From contig JAITQR010000357.1 in NCBI GenBank assembly GCA_031288815.1, positions 1 to 12,090 on the forward strand: a stretch of DNA of 12,090 nucleotides. Reading direction: 5' to 3'. The notes under the pieces are model-generated. The model worked only from the letters and a program-made list of their open reading frames with translations. It ran no database searches and was not told the DNA's origin. Positions 1-5,787 of this stretch are shown here, piece after piece (positions within the stretch are counted from its first letter, which is position 1; every line of letters begins with the position of its first letter). Made by a program: the position numbers and the translations under genes. Origin of the DNA: Treponema sp. GTDB lineage: Bacteria; Spirochaetota; Spirochaetia; Treponematales; Breznakiellaceae.

Positions 1-369
1 AAGGAGAATTTTACCCTGGAGGACTGGCTAAACCAGATCCGATCGGTAAAAAAGATGGGCTCCCTCAAAGCCATGCTGGACATGATCCCCGGCATGGCCG
101 GCCAGATAAGCGAAGAGGACATCGACAAGGAGGAACTGAAGGCCCAGGAGGCGATCCTGTCTTCCATGACCCGCAAGGAACGGGCCAACCACCTGATCAT
201 CGGGCCCTCCCGCCGCGGCCGGATCGCCCGGGGTTCCGGCACCTCCGTGGCGGAGGTCGCCCGGCTGATCAAGCGTTTCGAGAAAATGCGGACCATGATG
301 AAAAAAATGACCAGGCTGGAAAAAAATCCCCAGGCGGCCCAGGCCATGATGCAGAGGCTGGGGAGATAG
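1..369 (+). CDS. ffh: Signal recognition particle protein Ffh, C-terminal part (M domain)
   Basis: This is the 3' end of the gene. The reading frame is open from the first base of the window, so the N and G (GTPase) domains lie outside it; 122 codons are visible, ending in TAG. Ffh binds 4.5S RNA and the signal sequences of nascent inner-membrane proteins, and delivers ribosomes to FtsY. The visible part is the methionine-rich M domain. It opens with FTLEDWLNQIRSVKKMG, has LDMIPGM near residue 22 of the visible part, and carries the RNA-binding core RIARGSGTSVAEVARLIKRF near visible residues 74-93, followed by the Met/Lys-rich MRTMMKKM segment. The spacing matches ordinary Ffh. The gene runs in the same direction as the rpsP group but is separated from it by 241 nt containing a promoter and a terminator-like hairpin, so the two are probably separate or only partly linked units. 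The family call is very safe. Confidence 0.96.
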   Translation, partial: KENFTLEDWLNQIRSVKKMGSLKAMLDMIPGMAGQISEEDIDKEELKAQEAILSSMTRKERANHLIIGPSRRGRIARGSGTSVAEVARLIKRFEKMRTMMKKMTRLEKNPQAAQAMMQRLGR

Positions 370-387
370 GGAAGCGGGGATTATTGA

Positions 388-417
388 GCTTTCCCAAAAA
401 CCGATATTCGGGAAAGC
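388..417. repeat. Palindromic repeat, copy 1 (after ffh)
   Basis: A perfect 8-bp inverted repeat, GCTTTCCC (388-395) and GGGAAAGC (410-417), encloses an A-rich, CCGAT-containing loop. It starts 18 nt after the ffh stop. The same arms and similar loop bases recur at 8466-8493 and 9314-9346, so this is a repeat family rather than a chance hairpin. No T-run follows, so it is not a standard intrinsic terminator. It could act as a REP-like element or as an mRNA 3'-end stabiliser. Confidence 0.7.
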
Positions 418-450
418 CGCTTTGTATCTTCCCATAACCCCGGTATTCAC

Positions 451-482
451 CCCTTGATCAAGGGCCGGAATCCCGGTATAAA
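451..482 (+). promoter_or_regulatory. Predicted sigma70-type promoter of the rpsP operon, with a palindrome over the -35 box
   Basis: TTGATC (454-459) and TATAAA (477-482) are separated by exactly 17 bp, which is close to the consensus spacing and sequence. Transcription would start near 489 and give a leader of about 120 nt before rpsP. The -35 box lies inside the perfect 14-bp palindrome CCCTTGATCAAGGG (451-464), which could be a repressor site or coincidence. This is a sequence-only prediction. Confidence 0.55.
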
Positions 483-505
483 TTAAGTTCCGCTTTATCG
501 GCGGT

Positions 506-553
506 TTCGGTCCTGGTGTTTTCGGGAAAAAACAGGACCGAACGGTATTTTTT
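506..553 (+). terminator. Hairpin plus T-run upstream of rpsP (attenuator or ffh terminator)
   Basis: A perfect 10-bp stem pairs 506-515 (TTCGGTCCTG) with 533-542 (CAGGACCGAA). The loop can extend the stem with TTTT (519-522) against AAAA (529-532). Five bases later comes a run of six T (548-553). This is the form of an intrinsic terminator. Because it lies between the predicted promoter at 454-482 and rpsP at 611, it would act as an attenuator in the leader, and also as a terminator for read-through from ffh. The end of the T-run forms a perfect -10 hexamer TATAAT (553-558), but I see no good -35 for it. Confidence 0.55.
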
Positions 554-610
554 ATAATATCCGTCCGGGGTCTCCGGGCTCTTACGGCGGTTTCCAGGAG
601 GAACATCAGG

Positions 611-859
611 ATGAGCGCTACCATCAGGCTCAAGAGATTCGGAAGCAAAAAACGCCCCTATTACCGTATTGTCGTGATGGACAAACGGGCCCCCCGGGAC
701 GGGAAAACCATTGAGGAACTTGGTTACTATCATCCCATTGAGGCGGAAGACAAACAGATCGTACTGGCCGAGGACAAGGTAAAGAGCTGGCTGTCCAGCG
801 GCGTAATGGTAAGCGACACAGTGCGTAAAATTCTCAACAAAAAGAACATTACCCTCTAA
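611..859 (+). CDS. rpsP: Small ribosomal subunit protein bS16
   Basis: This is an 82-residue bS16, the usual length. Its N-terminus (MSATIRLKRFGSKKRPYYRI) is the family signature, followed by VVMDKRAPRDGKTIEELGYYHP near residues 22-43. bS16 binds 16S rRNA in the body of the 30S subunit and is needed for its assembly. The ATG at 611 is supported by a strong Shine-Dalgarno, AGGAGGA (596-602), 8 nt upstream. It is the first gene of the long polycistron and is followed by khpA and rimM, the classic arrangement in which bS16 sits beside its assembly factor RimM. The leader upstream carries a hairpin with a T-run, so expression may be attenuated. The stop codon lies within another strong hairpin (851-886). 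Confidence 0.97.
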   Translation: MSATIRLKRFGSKKRPYYRIVVMDKRAPRDGKTIEELGYYHPIEAEDKQIVLAEDKVKSWLSSGVMVSDTVRKILNKKNITL

Positions 860-886
860 AACAGGGACCGCTCTGTTTTAAAGGGT
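851..886 (+). other. Hairpin spanning the rpsP stop codon
   Basis: ACCCT (851-855) pairs with AGGGT (882-886), and TAAAACAG (857-864) with CTGTTTTA (873-880). Only one mismatch (C856 opposite A881) interrupts a 13-pair stem closed by an 8-nt loop. The TAA stop of rpsP (857-859) is in the left arm, so ribosomes finishing rpsP would melt it. No T-run of terminator quality follows. It may be an RNase processing or stability element, or a device that sets khpA expression relative to rpsP. Confidence 0.5.
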
Positions 887-912
887 ATCGGCGCGAGACA
901 GCAGGTAACCGA

Positions 913-1146
913 ATGGAAAAAGATCTGGTTGAATACATTGTAAAATCCCTGGTGGACGATCCTTCATCGGTGGAACTCAACGTGGTAGAGGGCGAAAAGT
1001 CCACAATACTGGAACTCCGGGTCGCGGAGGCGGATATAGGCAAGGTGATCGGCAAGCATGGCCGGATCGCCAAAGCTATCCGGACGGTACTCCAGGCGGC
1101 CACCGCCAGAAGCGGGAAACATACGGTCCTGGAAATTCTGGATTAA
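913..1146 (+). CDS. khpA: KhpA family KH-domain RNA-binding protein (YlqC)
   Basis: This 77-residue protein is a single KH domain, the normal size for KhpA/YlqC. The RNA-binding GxxG loop is GKHG at residues 47-50, inside ADIGKVIGKHGRIAKAIR (40-57). KhpA is a small RNA chaperone. In pneumococcus and other bacteria it pairs with KhpB/Jag and affects cell division and small-RNA biology. It lies between rpsP and rimM, as in many bacteria. The start at 913 has only a weak ribosome site (GCAGGT at 901-906), and the gap to rpsP holds a strong hairpin, so it is probably made at a lower level than bS16. The family is clear, while its partners and targets in this organism are unknown. Confidence 0.93.
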   Translation: MEKDLVEYIVKSLVDDPSSVELNVVEGEKSTILELRVAEADIGKVIGKHGRIAKAIRTVLQAATARSGKHTVLEILD

Positions 1147-1209
1147 AGAACCTCCAAGCGGAAACCCCTTGGTTCCCAGGACTTTGTCGCGCTTCGCTGG
1201 GGAAAAGTT

Positions 1210-1725
1210 GTGACCGAAACCTTTGTGGCGGGCCTGGTGGGCGCCCCTTTCGGCCTGAAAGGCTTTGTTAAGGTAAAATCCCTTTCCGGAGAAATCGAAC
1301 ATCTTTTAAGACTCGGTTCCGTAAGCCTCCGGCAGGAGGGTAAAGAGAAACTCCGGGAAATAGAAGCGGCCCGCCCGGCGCCGCCCGGACCCTTTCTGCT
1401 GATAAAATTCCGGGGTCTCGACAGCCCGGAAGCGGCCAAGGCCCTAAACGGGGCGGAAATCCTTGTAAAAAGAGGGGAAGCCGCCCCCCTTAAACCCGGC
1501 GAGTACTACATTGAGGATCTCAAGGGCCTTTCGGTCTACGCCGCGCCGGCCGGGGAGATTCTGGGAACCGTGGTCGACGTAATCGAGGGAGGCGGGGGAA
1601 ACCTGGTCGAGATCGAGCTAAACCGGGGTGAAAGGCGGCTTGTGCCTTTCAGGGACGAATTTTTCGGGAAAATCGACCTGCCTTGCCGCCGGGCGGAACT
1701 GCTTTGCCGGTGGATACTTGAATGA
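1210..1725 (+). CDS. rimM: Ribosome maturation factor RimM
   Basis: This protein has 171 residues, the typical RimM length. RimM binds bS19 on the 30S head and helps late maturation of the 16S rRNA 3' domain. The N-terminal beta-barrel carries the signature GLVGAPFGLKGFVKVKSL at residues 8-25. The C-terminal PRC-barrel begins at EYYIEDLKGLSVY (98-110), with GTVVDVIEGGGGNLVEI and LVPFRDEFFGKIDL following. The start is GTG at 1210, with GGGGA at 1199-1203 as ribosome site. No ATG or TTG is available in this frame between the khpA stop (1146) and 1210. It ends in an ATGA overlap with trmD at 1722-1725, so the two are probably translationally coupled. The extreme C-terminus ([13 protein letters not shown]) contains two cysteines that are not typical of the family. 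Confidence 0.94.
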   Translation: MTETFVAGLVGAPFGLKGFVKVKSLSGEIEHLLRLGSVSLRQEGKEKLREIEAARPAPPGPFLLIKFRGLDSPEAAKALNGAEILVKRGEAAPLKPGEYYIEDLKGLSVYAAPAGEILGTVVDVIEGGGGNLVEIELNRGERRLVPFRDEFFGKIDLPCRRAELLCRWILE

Positions 1726-2534
1726 GCATTACTTACACGGTATTGACACTGTTTCCCGGCATTATAGACGCCTATTTTTCCGCTTCCATCATGGCCAAGG
1801 CGGTGGAACGGGGCATAGTGAGTTACCGGGCTATAAACATCCGGGATTTTGCCCTGGACAGGCATAAAACCTGCGACGACGCCCCCTATGGCGGCGGGCC
1901 GGGGATGCTGATGCTTCCCGAACCCCTGGGCCGGGCTTTGGAGGCCGCCGGGGTACCGGGAAAAACAGGGGAAGCCGGTTCCGGCGGCCCCGCCAAGTTC
2001 CCGAAAACGGGCTCGGGCAGCGCCGGGGGGCGGCGGGTAATCTACCTTTCCCCTTCGGGACGGCCCTTTAACCAGGAAATGGCCAAGGATCTGGCGGCGT
2101 GTGAAGAACTGATCCTGCTCTGCGGACGCTATGAGGGCATCGACCAGCGGATCGTCGACCGTTACATTGACGAAGAGGTATCCCTGGGGGACTACGTATT
2201 ATCCTCCGGGGAGGCGGCGGCCCTGGTGATTGTGGACGCCACCTACCGCTTGGTAGATCGGGTGATTACCCGGGAATCTTTGGAGGAGGAAAGCTTTTCA
2301 AGCGGGCTCCTTGAGTATCCCCAGTATACACGCCCGGAAGTTTATGCTATGATGAAAGTTCCTGAAATATTGCTTTCCGGACACCACGAGAACATCCGCC
2401 GCTGGCGTCTCCGGAAACAAGTCGAAAAAACCCTTGCCCTAAGGCCGGATCTGATCCGCCGGGGCGAGGAAACAGGGCTTTTTGACGCGGAAACCAGAAA
2501 GATTATAGAGGAGCTAAGGCAGGAACATGAATGA
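1722..2534 (+). CDS. trmD: tRNA (guanine-N1-)-methyltransferase TrmD
   Basis: TrmD methylates G37 of tRNAs that have G at position 36, using S-adenosylmethionine, and so prevents +1 frameshifting. It works as a dimer with a trefoil-knot SAM site. Seen here in 270 residues: [13 protein letters not shown] (52-64), the knot segments [13 protein letters not shown] (106-118) and [13 protein letters not shown] (132-144), [19 protein letters not shown] (155-173) with the likely catalytic base D172, and YTRPEV and [12 protein letters not shown] near 202-232. A Gly/Lys-rich stretch at about residues 78-103 is somewhat longer than the corresponding loop in familiar TrmDs. The start overlaps the rimM stop (ATGA) and the end overlaps rplS by 8 nt. 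Its by-product S-adenosylhomocysteine is the substrate of MtnN, encoded at the end of the same operon. Confidence 0.97.
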   Translation: MSITYTVLTLFPGIIDAYFSASIMAKAVERGIVSYRAINIRDFALDRHKTCDDAPYGGGPGMLMLPEPLGRALEAAGVPGKTGEAGSGGPAKFPKTGSGSAGGRRVIYLSPSGRPFNQEMAKDLAACEELILLCGRYEGIDQRIVDRYIDEEVSLGDYVLSSGEAAALVIVDATYRLVDRVITRESLEEESFSSGLLEYPQYTRPEVYAMMKVPEILLSGHHENIRRWRLRKQVEKTLALRPDLIRRGEETGLFDAETRKIIEELRQEHE

Positions 2535-2919
2535 GATAAAAGCCATCCAGGCCGCCCAGATGAAAAGCGAACCGGATCGTGTCAAGGTCGGCGACACGGT
2601 GAAAGTGCATTTCAAGATAGTGGAAGGCAAAACCGAACGGATCCAGATTTACGAAGGGTTGGTTATCGCCATCAAGAATTCGCAGGTAGGAAAAACCTTT
2701 ACGGTACGGAAAAATTCCTACGGCGTAGGGGTGGAACGGGTATTTCCCCTTCACTCCCCCCGAATCGCCAAGGTGGAGCTGGTTCGTCCCGGACGGGTCC
2801 GCCGGGCCAAGCTGTACTACATCAGAAACAAAATCGGCAAGGGCGCTAAAATCAAGGAGCTTATCGTTAAAAAAGACGCCCGTAAGACGGCGGGAGCTCC
2901 GGATACCGCCCGGCATTAG
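2527..2919 (+). CDS. rplS: Large ribosomal subunit protein bL19
   Basis: This 130-residue protein is slightly longer than E. coli bL19 because of a C-terminal tail. bL19 lies at the 30S-50S interface and forms an intersubunit bridge. The family core is plain: [20 protein letters not shown] (30-49), [21 protein letters not shown] (58-78) and [18 protein letters not shown] (94-111). The ATG at 2527 is preceded by AAGGCAGG (2516-2523) and overlaps the end of trmD by 8 nt, the usual tight trmD-rplS arrangement. Its TAG stop shares one base with the GTG start of the next gene (TAGTG). The last 15 or so residues ([16 protein letters not shown]) are an unconserved-looking basic tail. Confidence 0.97.
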   Translation: MNEIKAIQAAQMKSEPDRVKVGDTVKVHFKIVEGKTERIQIYEGLVIAIKNSQVGKTFTVRKNSYGVGVERVFPLHSPRIAKVELVRPGRVRRAKLYYIRNKIGKGAKIKELIVKKDARKTAGAPDTARH

Positions 2920-4025
2920 TGCGGATCTCCGGCCCTGAATTCCCCGGCAATCCCCTTAAAGCGGGTTTGCGGGGACAGGGCAAAAGCGCGGACTTAGACG
3001 GGTCTGCCGCCTTACCGCGGGATATGTCCCGGCAGACCCTCGATTCCGCCCCTGATATTCATACCGGCTTCCCCAAAGAGAGCGCCGGGAGCCGTCCGGC
3101 CGCTCTTTTGTCTTTACTCTCCCGGTTGAAACTCCCCGTTGACGGACTTTCCGTTTCCATTGTTTCCTTCGCCAAATTTTTTTCCCTTCCCCTGAACCCC
3201 GCCCTTCTCGCGAAGATCAGGCGGCAGGCTGTCTCCGGCCCTTCCGGGCCCGGAACTTCCCTTTCCGGCGGCCGGACGGCTGGAAACACCGACCCGGCAA
3301 TCCGGGAGGCCCGTTCTCTCGCCTGTATAGCCGCCCTGGACAAGGGGGTGGAGTTAAACCCCGAAAGTCTTGAGCGCTACGCCCGCGTAATTGCAGGATG
3401 GCGTTTTTCCCCGGAAGCTCCCGGCGCCGATGAGAGGAGCGGCGGGGAAGCGCGGGGAAACGCCGAAAACCGTCCCAAACCCGGCGATGACCGCTTCCCG
3501 GCGAATCCCGAAACCGGCCAGGGCTCCGGCGGGGAAGGCGAAGAAGGCCCCGAAGGCGGCGGAAACCGGGGCGGAGACCCGGAAACCCTGCGGAACCTCG
3601 CCCGGGAGGCGGAGGCCCGGGAGCCCCTGATCGGGCTTTTGAACCGTCTACCCGGAAAAGACGGAAAACGCTGGCTGGTGATCCCCATCCCCCTGGAGGA
3701 CGCGGGAGTCCGGCTTTACGCCACCCTGCGTCTGTTACTGTCCCCCCGCGCCGGGCTGCCCGCCGGAAGCTCCGGAGATGTCGAGCAGATGTCCCTCGAG
3801 ATAAACGGGGGCAGGCGGCGCTGGCTTTTCCGCTACCGGCCGGGATCGATCCTCCGGGCCGCCCTGTGGCCTGAAACGGAGGAAGGGGAACGGGCCGGTC
3901 TGGAACAGGAACTGGCGGGATCTTTGGGATTGCCCCCGGGACAGATAAAAATAACCGGATGGGATCCTGTTTTTGCCCCGGATTGCCGAAATAACGACTT
4001 GTTTTCCGTAAGGGAGGAGGTATAG
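2919..4025 (+). CDS. Hypothetical protein, FliK/YlqG-like
   Basis: This is a 368-residue protein with three visible parts. Residues 1-60 are disordered-looking. Residues 60-160 hold a possible helical region, including LLSLLSRLKLPVDGLSVSIV (63-82). A strongly Gly/Glu/Arg/Pro-rich linker lies at about 164-222. A globular C-terminal domain follows (about 235-350), with alternating hydrophobic strands such as WLVIPIPLEDAGVRLYATLRL and MSLEINGGRRRWLFRY, then an amphipathic helix with ELAGSLGLPPGQIKI. This layout recalls flagellar hook-length protein FliK and Bacillus YlqG, which also precedes a stand-alone FlhB C-terminal domain. I see no decisive motif, so the assignment rests mostly on layout and on the next gene. 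The start is GTG at 2919, overlapping the rplS stop. No signal peptide or membrane segment is apparent. Confidence 0.55.
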   Translation: MRISGPEFPGNPLKAGLRGQGKSADLDGSAALPRDMSRQTLDSAPDIHTGFPKESAGSRPAALLSLLSRLKLPVDGLSVSIVSFAKFFSLPLNPALLAKIRRQAVSGPSGPGTSLSGGRTAGNTDPAIREARSLACIAALDKGVELNPESLERYARVIAGWRFSPEAPGADERSGGEARGNAENRPKPGDDRFPANPETGQGSGGEGEEGPEGGGNRGGDPETLRNLAREAEAREPLIGLLNRLPGKDGKRWLVIPIPLEDAGVRLYATLRLLLSPRAGLPAGSSGDVEQMSLEINGGRRRWLFRYRPGSILRAALWPETEEGERAGLEQELAGSLGLPPGQIKITGWDPVFAPDCRNNDLFSVREEV

Positions 4026-4029
4026 TATT
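4011..4029 (+). promoter_or_regulatory. Strong Shine-Dalgarno that points to an AUU start codon
   Basis: AGGGAGGAGG (4011-4020) is followed after 6 nt by ATT (4027-4029), the first codon of the FlhB-like frame after the upstream TAG (4023-4025). The frame is closed by a TAA at 4009-4011, and between that and TTG 4090 it contains no ATG, GTG or TTG. A near-perfect ribosome site at ideal distance from ATT is the main argument that translation starts there. Confidence 0.6.
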
Positions 4030-4284
4030 AATCCGAAGGGAAAAACGGCATCAGCCATTGCCTACGAGGCCGGGGAAACCGCCCCCCGATTGGTAGCCCG
4101 GGGCAGGGATTATGAGGCGGAGCGGATTATCGCTATCGCCCGGGAAGCGGGGGTTACGGTTGTGGAAGATCCCGCCTTGGCGGCTCTGCTGGATGGGGGG
4201 GTAAAGATCGGGGATACTATCCCCGTTTGGTGCTGGGAACTGGCCGCGAAAGCCCTGGCTTTCGCGTTATCAAAGGAAAAGTGA
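4027..4284 (+). CDS. Stand-alone FlhB C-terminal domain protein (FlhX/YlqH-like)
   Basis: This 85-residue protein matches the cytoplasmic C-terminal domain of FlhB/YscU export-switch proteins without the membrane part. Visible landmarks are TAPRLVARGRDYEAERI (18-34), IAREAGVTVVEDPALAALL (37-55) and VKIGDTIPVWCWELAAKALA (59-78), equivalent to APxVVAKG, GVPIVExPxLARAL and IGxxIPxxLxxAVAEVLA. FlhB-C normally contacts FliK and export substrates and switches specificity. Orphan copies are known in Bacillus (YlqH) and Helicobacter (FlhX). The start is probably ATT at 4027, 1 nt after the upstream stop and with an excellent Shine-Dalgarno. Starting at TTG 4090 would cut off the first beta strand and the conserved AP. 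With the ATT start, residues 2-3 are Asn-Pro, as at the NPTH autocleavage site, but continuing KG instead of TH. The stop overlaps the next start (TGATG). Confidence 0.8.
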   Translation: MNPKGKTASAIAYEAGETAPRLVARGRDYEAERIIAIAREAGVTVVEDPALAALLDGGVKIGDTIPVWCWELAAKALAFALSKEK

Positions 4285-5435
4285 TGAAGAAAATCCCGCT
4301 TACCAGTCTGAAACCCGGCATGATCTTCTCCAAACCTGTCTACGTGGATGAGGAAAACATGCTGCTGCTGGTACCGGCGGATATTGCCATACGGGAAAAA
4401 GACCTCCGGCAGCTTGGCTCCTGGGGGGTTAAAACCGTGGAAACCGACGGGGTGCTGGTACCGCCAAAACCGGAGCCGGGAACCGCGGCGGCCCCGGCCG
4501 CCCAAAACCCTCCCGCGAAGCCGGCGGCCCCGGCGGCGGATATCACCGCCCTTTACGCGGACCTGGTCAAGCGGCTGAATCTTCTTTTCACGGACATAGC
4601 CGCGGGTAACGCGGTAAAAACCAAATCGGTTGACAATCTGGTGGCCAGGCTGTTCCAGCTGTTTCGGAACGAACGGAAAAGCATTGAGGGCTTTATCCTG
4701 GGGGCCGACAGCGGAGGCTTCGGGATGGCCAAAAGCTCGGTTAATTCCGCCATTTTTTCGATTTTTATCGCTCAGGAACTCAAACTCCCTACCCCAAAAA
4801 TTATCCAGATAACCGCCGCCGCCTTGCTTCACGATGTGGGAATGCTCCGGCTGCCCAAGGAACTGACGGAAAAAAAGGGGGGGCTTTCGGCGGCGGAGAT
4901 CCAGGCGATGCAGAACCATCCGGTTTATACCTACCAGATTCTGACCAGGGAAATAGGCTGCTCCGAAGAAATAGGCAGGATAGCCCTGCAGCACCACGAA
5001 CACTGGGATGGCCAGGGCTACCCCGGCGGAATCGCCGGTGACAACATAGACCTGGGCGCCCGCCTCCTCTCGGTGGCGGACGCCTTTGAGGCCATGGTCA
5101 GTAAAAAGCCGTACCGGAATTCCATGGTCGGTTACGAAGCCATGAAGAACCTGCTTTCCGACAACCAGAGCCGCTTTGACCCGGCGATACTCAAGGCCTT
5201 TGTCCGCATTATAGGGATACATCCCATCGGTTCCATCGTACTCCTGAACAACGGCTCCGTGGGCCAGGTGACGGAGGTCAGATCCGAAGCCCCCCTGCGG
5301 CCCAAGATCCTTATCCTGCAAAGCAAAGAGGGAAGCAAACAGAAAAAGGGGGAAATTCTGGATCTCCTGATAGAAAAGACCCTCTTTATTACCCGCGCCT
5401 TGAACCAAAAAGAGTACCCGAAAGAGCGTGCATAG
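4284..5435 (+). CDS. HD-GYP domain protein (c-di-GMP phosphodiesterase type)
   Basis: HD-GYP proteins hydrolyse cyclic di-GMP with a cluster of metal ions. This one has 383 residues. An N-terminal module at 1-60 (MKKIPLTSLKPGMIFSKPVY) resembles DUF3391, followed by an Ala/Pro linker (about 61-86). The HD-GYP domain covers about 110-320: HD at 183-184 (LLHDVGMLRLP), NHP with H212, HHEHWDGQGYP at 237-247, and VADAFEAM with D266. A C-terminal strand-rich tail, GSIVLLNNGSVGQV, is also typical. The first histidine of the metal site, usually in an HSxxVA-type motif about 32 residues before HD, appears to be Ser151 (KSSVNSA), so activity may be altered. ATG 4284 is chosen because AAGGA lies about 7 nt upstream and the protein then opens with the family sequence; it overlaps the previous stop. 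No membrane segment is seen. Confidence 0.92.
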   Translation: MKKIPLTSLKPGMIFSKPVYVDEENMLLLVPADIAIREKDLRQLGSWGVKTVETDGVLVPPKPEPGTAAAPAAQNPPAKPAAPAADITALYADLVKRLNLLFTDIAAGNAVKTKSVDNLVARLFQLFRNERKSIEGFILGADSGGFGMAKSSVNSAIFSIFIAQELKLPTPKIIQITAAALLHDVGMLRLPKELTEKKGGLSAAEIQAMQNHPVYTYQILTREIGCSEEIGRIALQHHEHWDGQGYPGGIAGDNIDLGARLLSVADAFEAMVSKKPYRNSMVGYEAMKNLLSDNQSRFDPAILKAFVRIIGIHPIGSIVLLNNGSVGQVTEVRSEAPLRPKILILQSKEGSKQKKGEILDLLIEKTLFITRALNQKEYPKERA

Positions 5436-5787
5436 AGCTGGAAAAGGCCGGGAGGGGGAAAAGCTGGCCGCCCGGGCACTGGAAAAGGCCGGTTTCAGGA
5501 TAATAGCCAGGAATTTCCGTTCCTCCTGGGGGGAAGTGGATCTTATCGCCCTGGACGTGGCGGTTATGGTCTTTATTGAGGTCAAATCCTGGTCATTCTA
5601 CGGGATCGAGGATCTCCAATACGGAATAGACCTAAAAAAGCGGCGCCGCATCATAGAAACAGCTAAGTATTTTCTTTCGACCCATCGAGAATATAATGAG
5701 ATGGCTGTCCGTTTTGGTGTTATATTTGTTGATCCGGGAACCGGGGCGATTAAGTATCTTGCATCTTCCTTTACGGAGCCTGTATGA
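5428..5787 (+). CDS. yraN: YraN/UPF0102 family nuclease-like protein
   Basis: This 119-residue protein has the normal UPF0102 length. The family signature is complete: GREGEKLAARALEKAGFRII (7-26), ARNFRSSWGEVDLIALD (27-43) and VFIEVKSW (48-55), giving the GEvDLI...xEVK pattern of restriction-endonuclease/Holliday-junction-resolvase folds. The exact cellular role of YraN is not settled. The start is GTG at 5428, which overlaps the HD-GYP gene by 8 nt; no strong ribosome site is visible, so it is probably coupled to the upstream gene. The C-terminal part (about 85-119) is a plain beta-rich segment ending SSFTEPV. The stop overlaps the next ATG as ATGA. Confidence 0.9.
   Translation: MHRAGKGREGEKLAARALEKAGFRIIARNFRSSWGEVDLIALDVAVMVFIEVKSWSFYGIEDLQYGIDLKKRRRIIETAKYFLSTHREYNEMAVRFGVIFVDPGTGAIKYLASSFTEPV

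Noticed and set aside
28..648. A 206-codon minus-strand frame over the ffh end and the rpsP leader
   Set aside because: Half of it is antisense to the Ffh M domain and the rest crosses promoter and hairpin sequences; no motif seen.
1149..1174. Short inverted repeat between khpA and rimM (CCAAG/CTTGG)
   Set aside because: Only five pairs with a 9-nt loop and no T-run; easily expected by chance.
4090..4284. TTG 4090 as the start of the FlhB-C gene
   Set aside because: It lacks a ribosome site and would remove conserved first-strand and Ala-Pro residues encoded in frame upstream.
4110..5585. A 491-codon open frame on the minus strand opposite the FlhB-C and HD-GYP genes
   Set aside because: It is exactly antisense to genes with clear family motifs, has Gly/Arg-rich low-complexity stretches typical of GC-rich antisense frames, and shows no recognisable domain.
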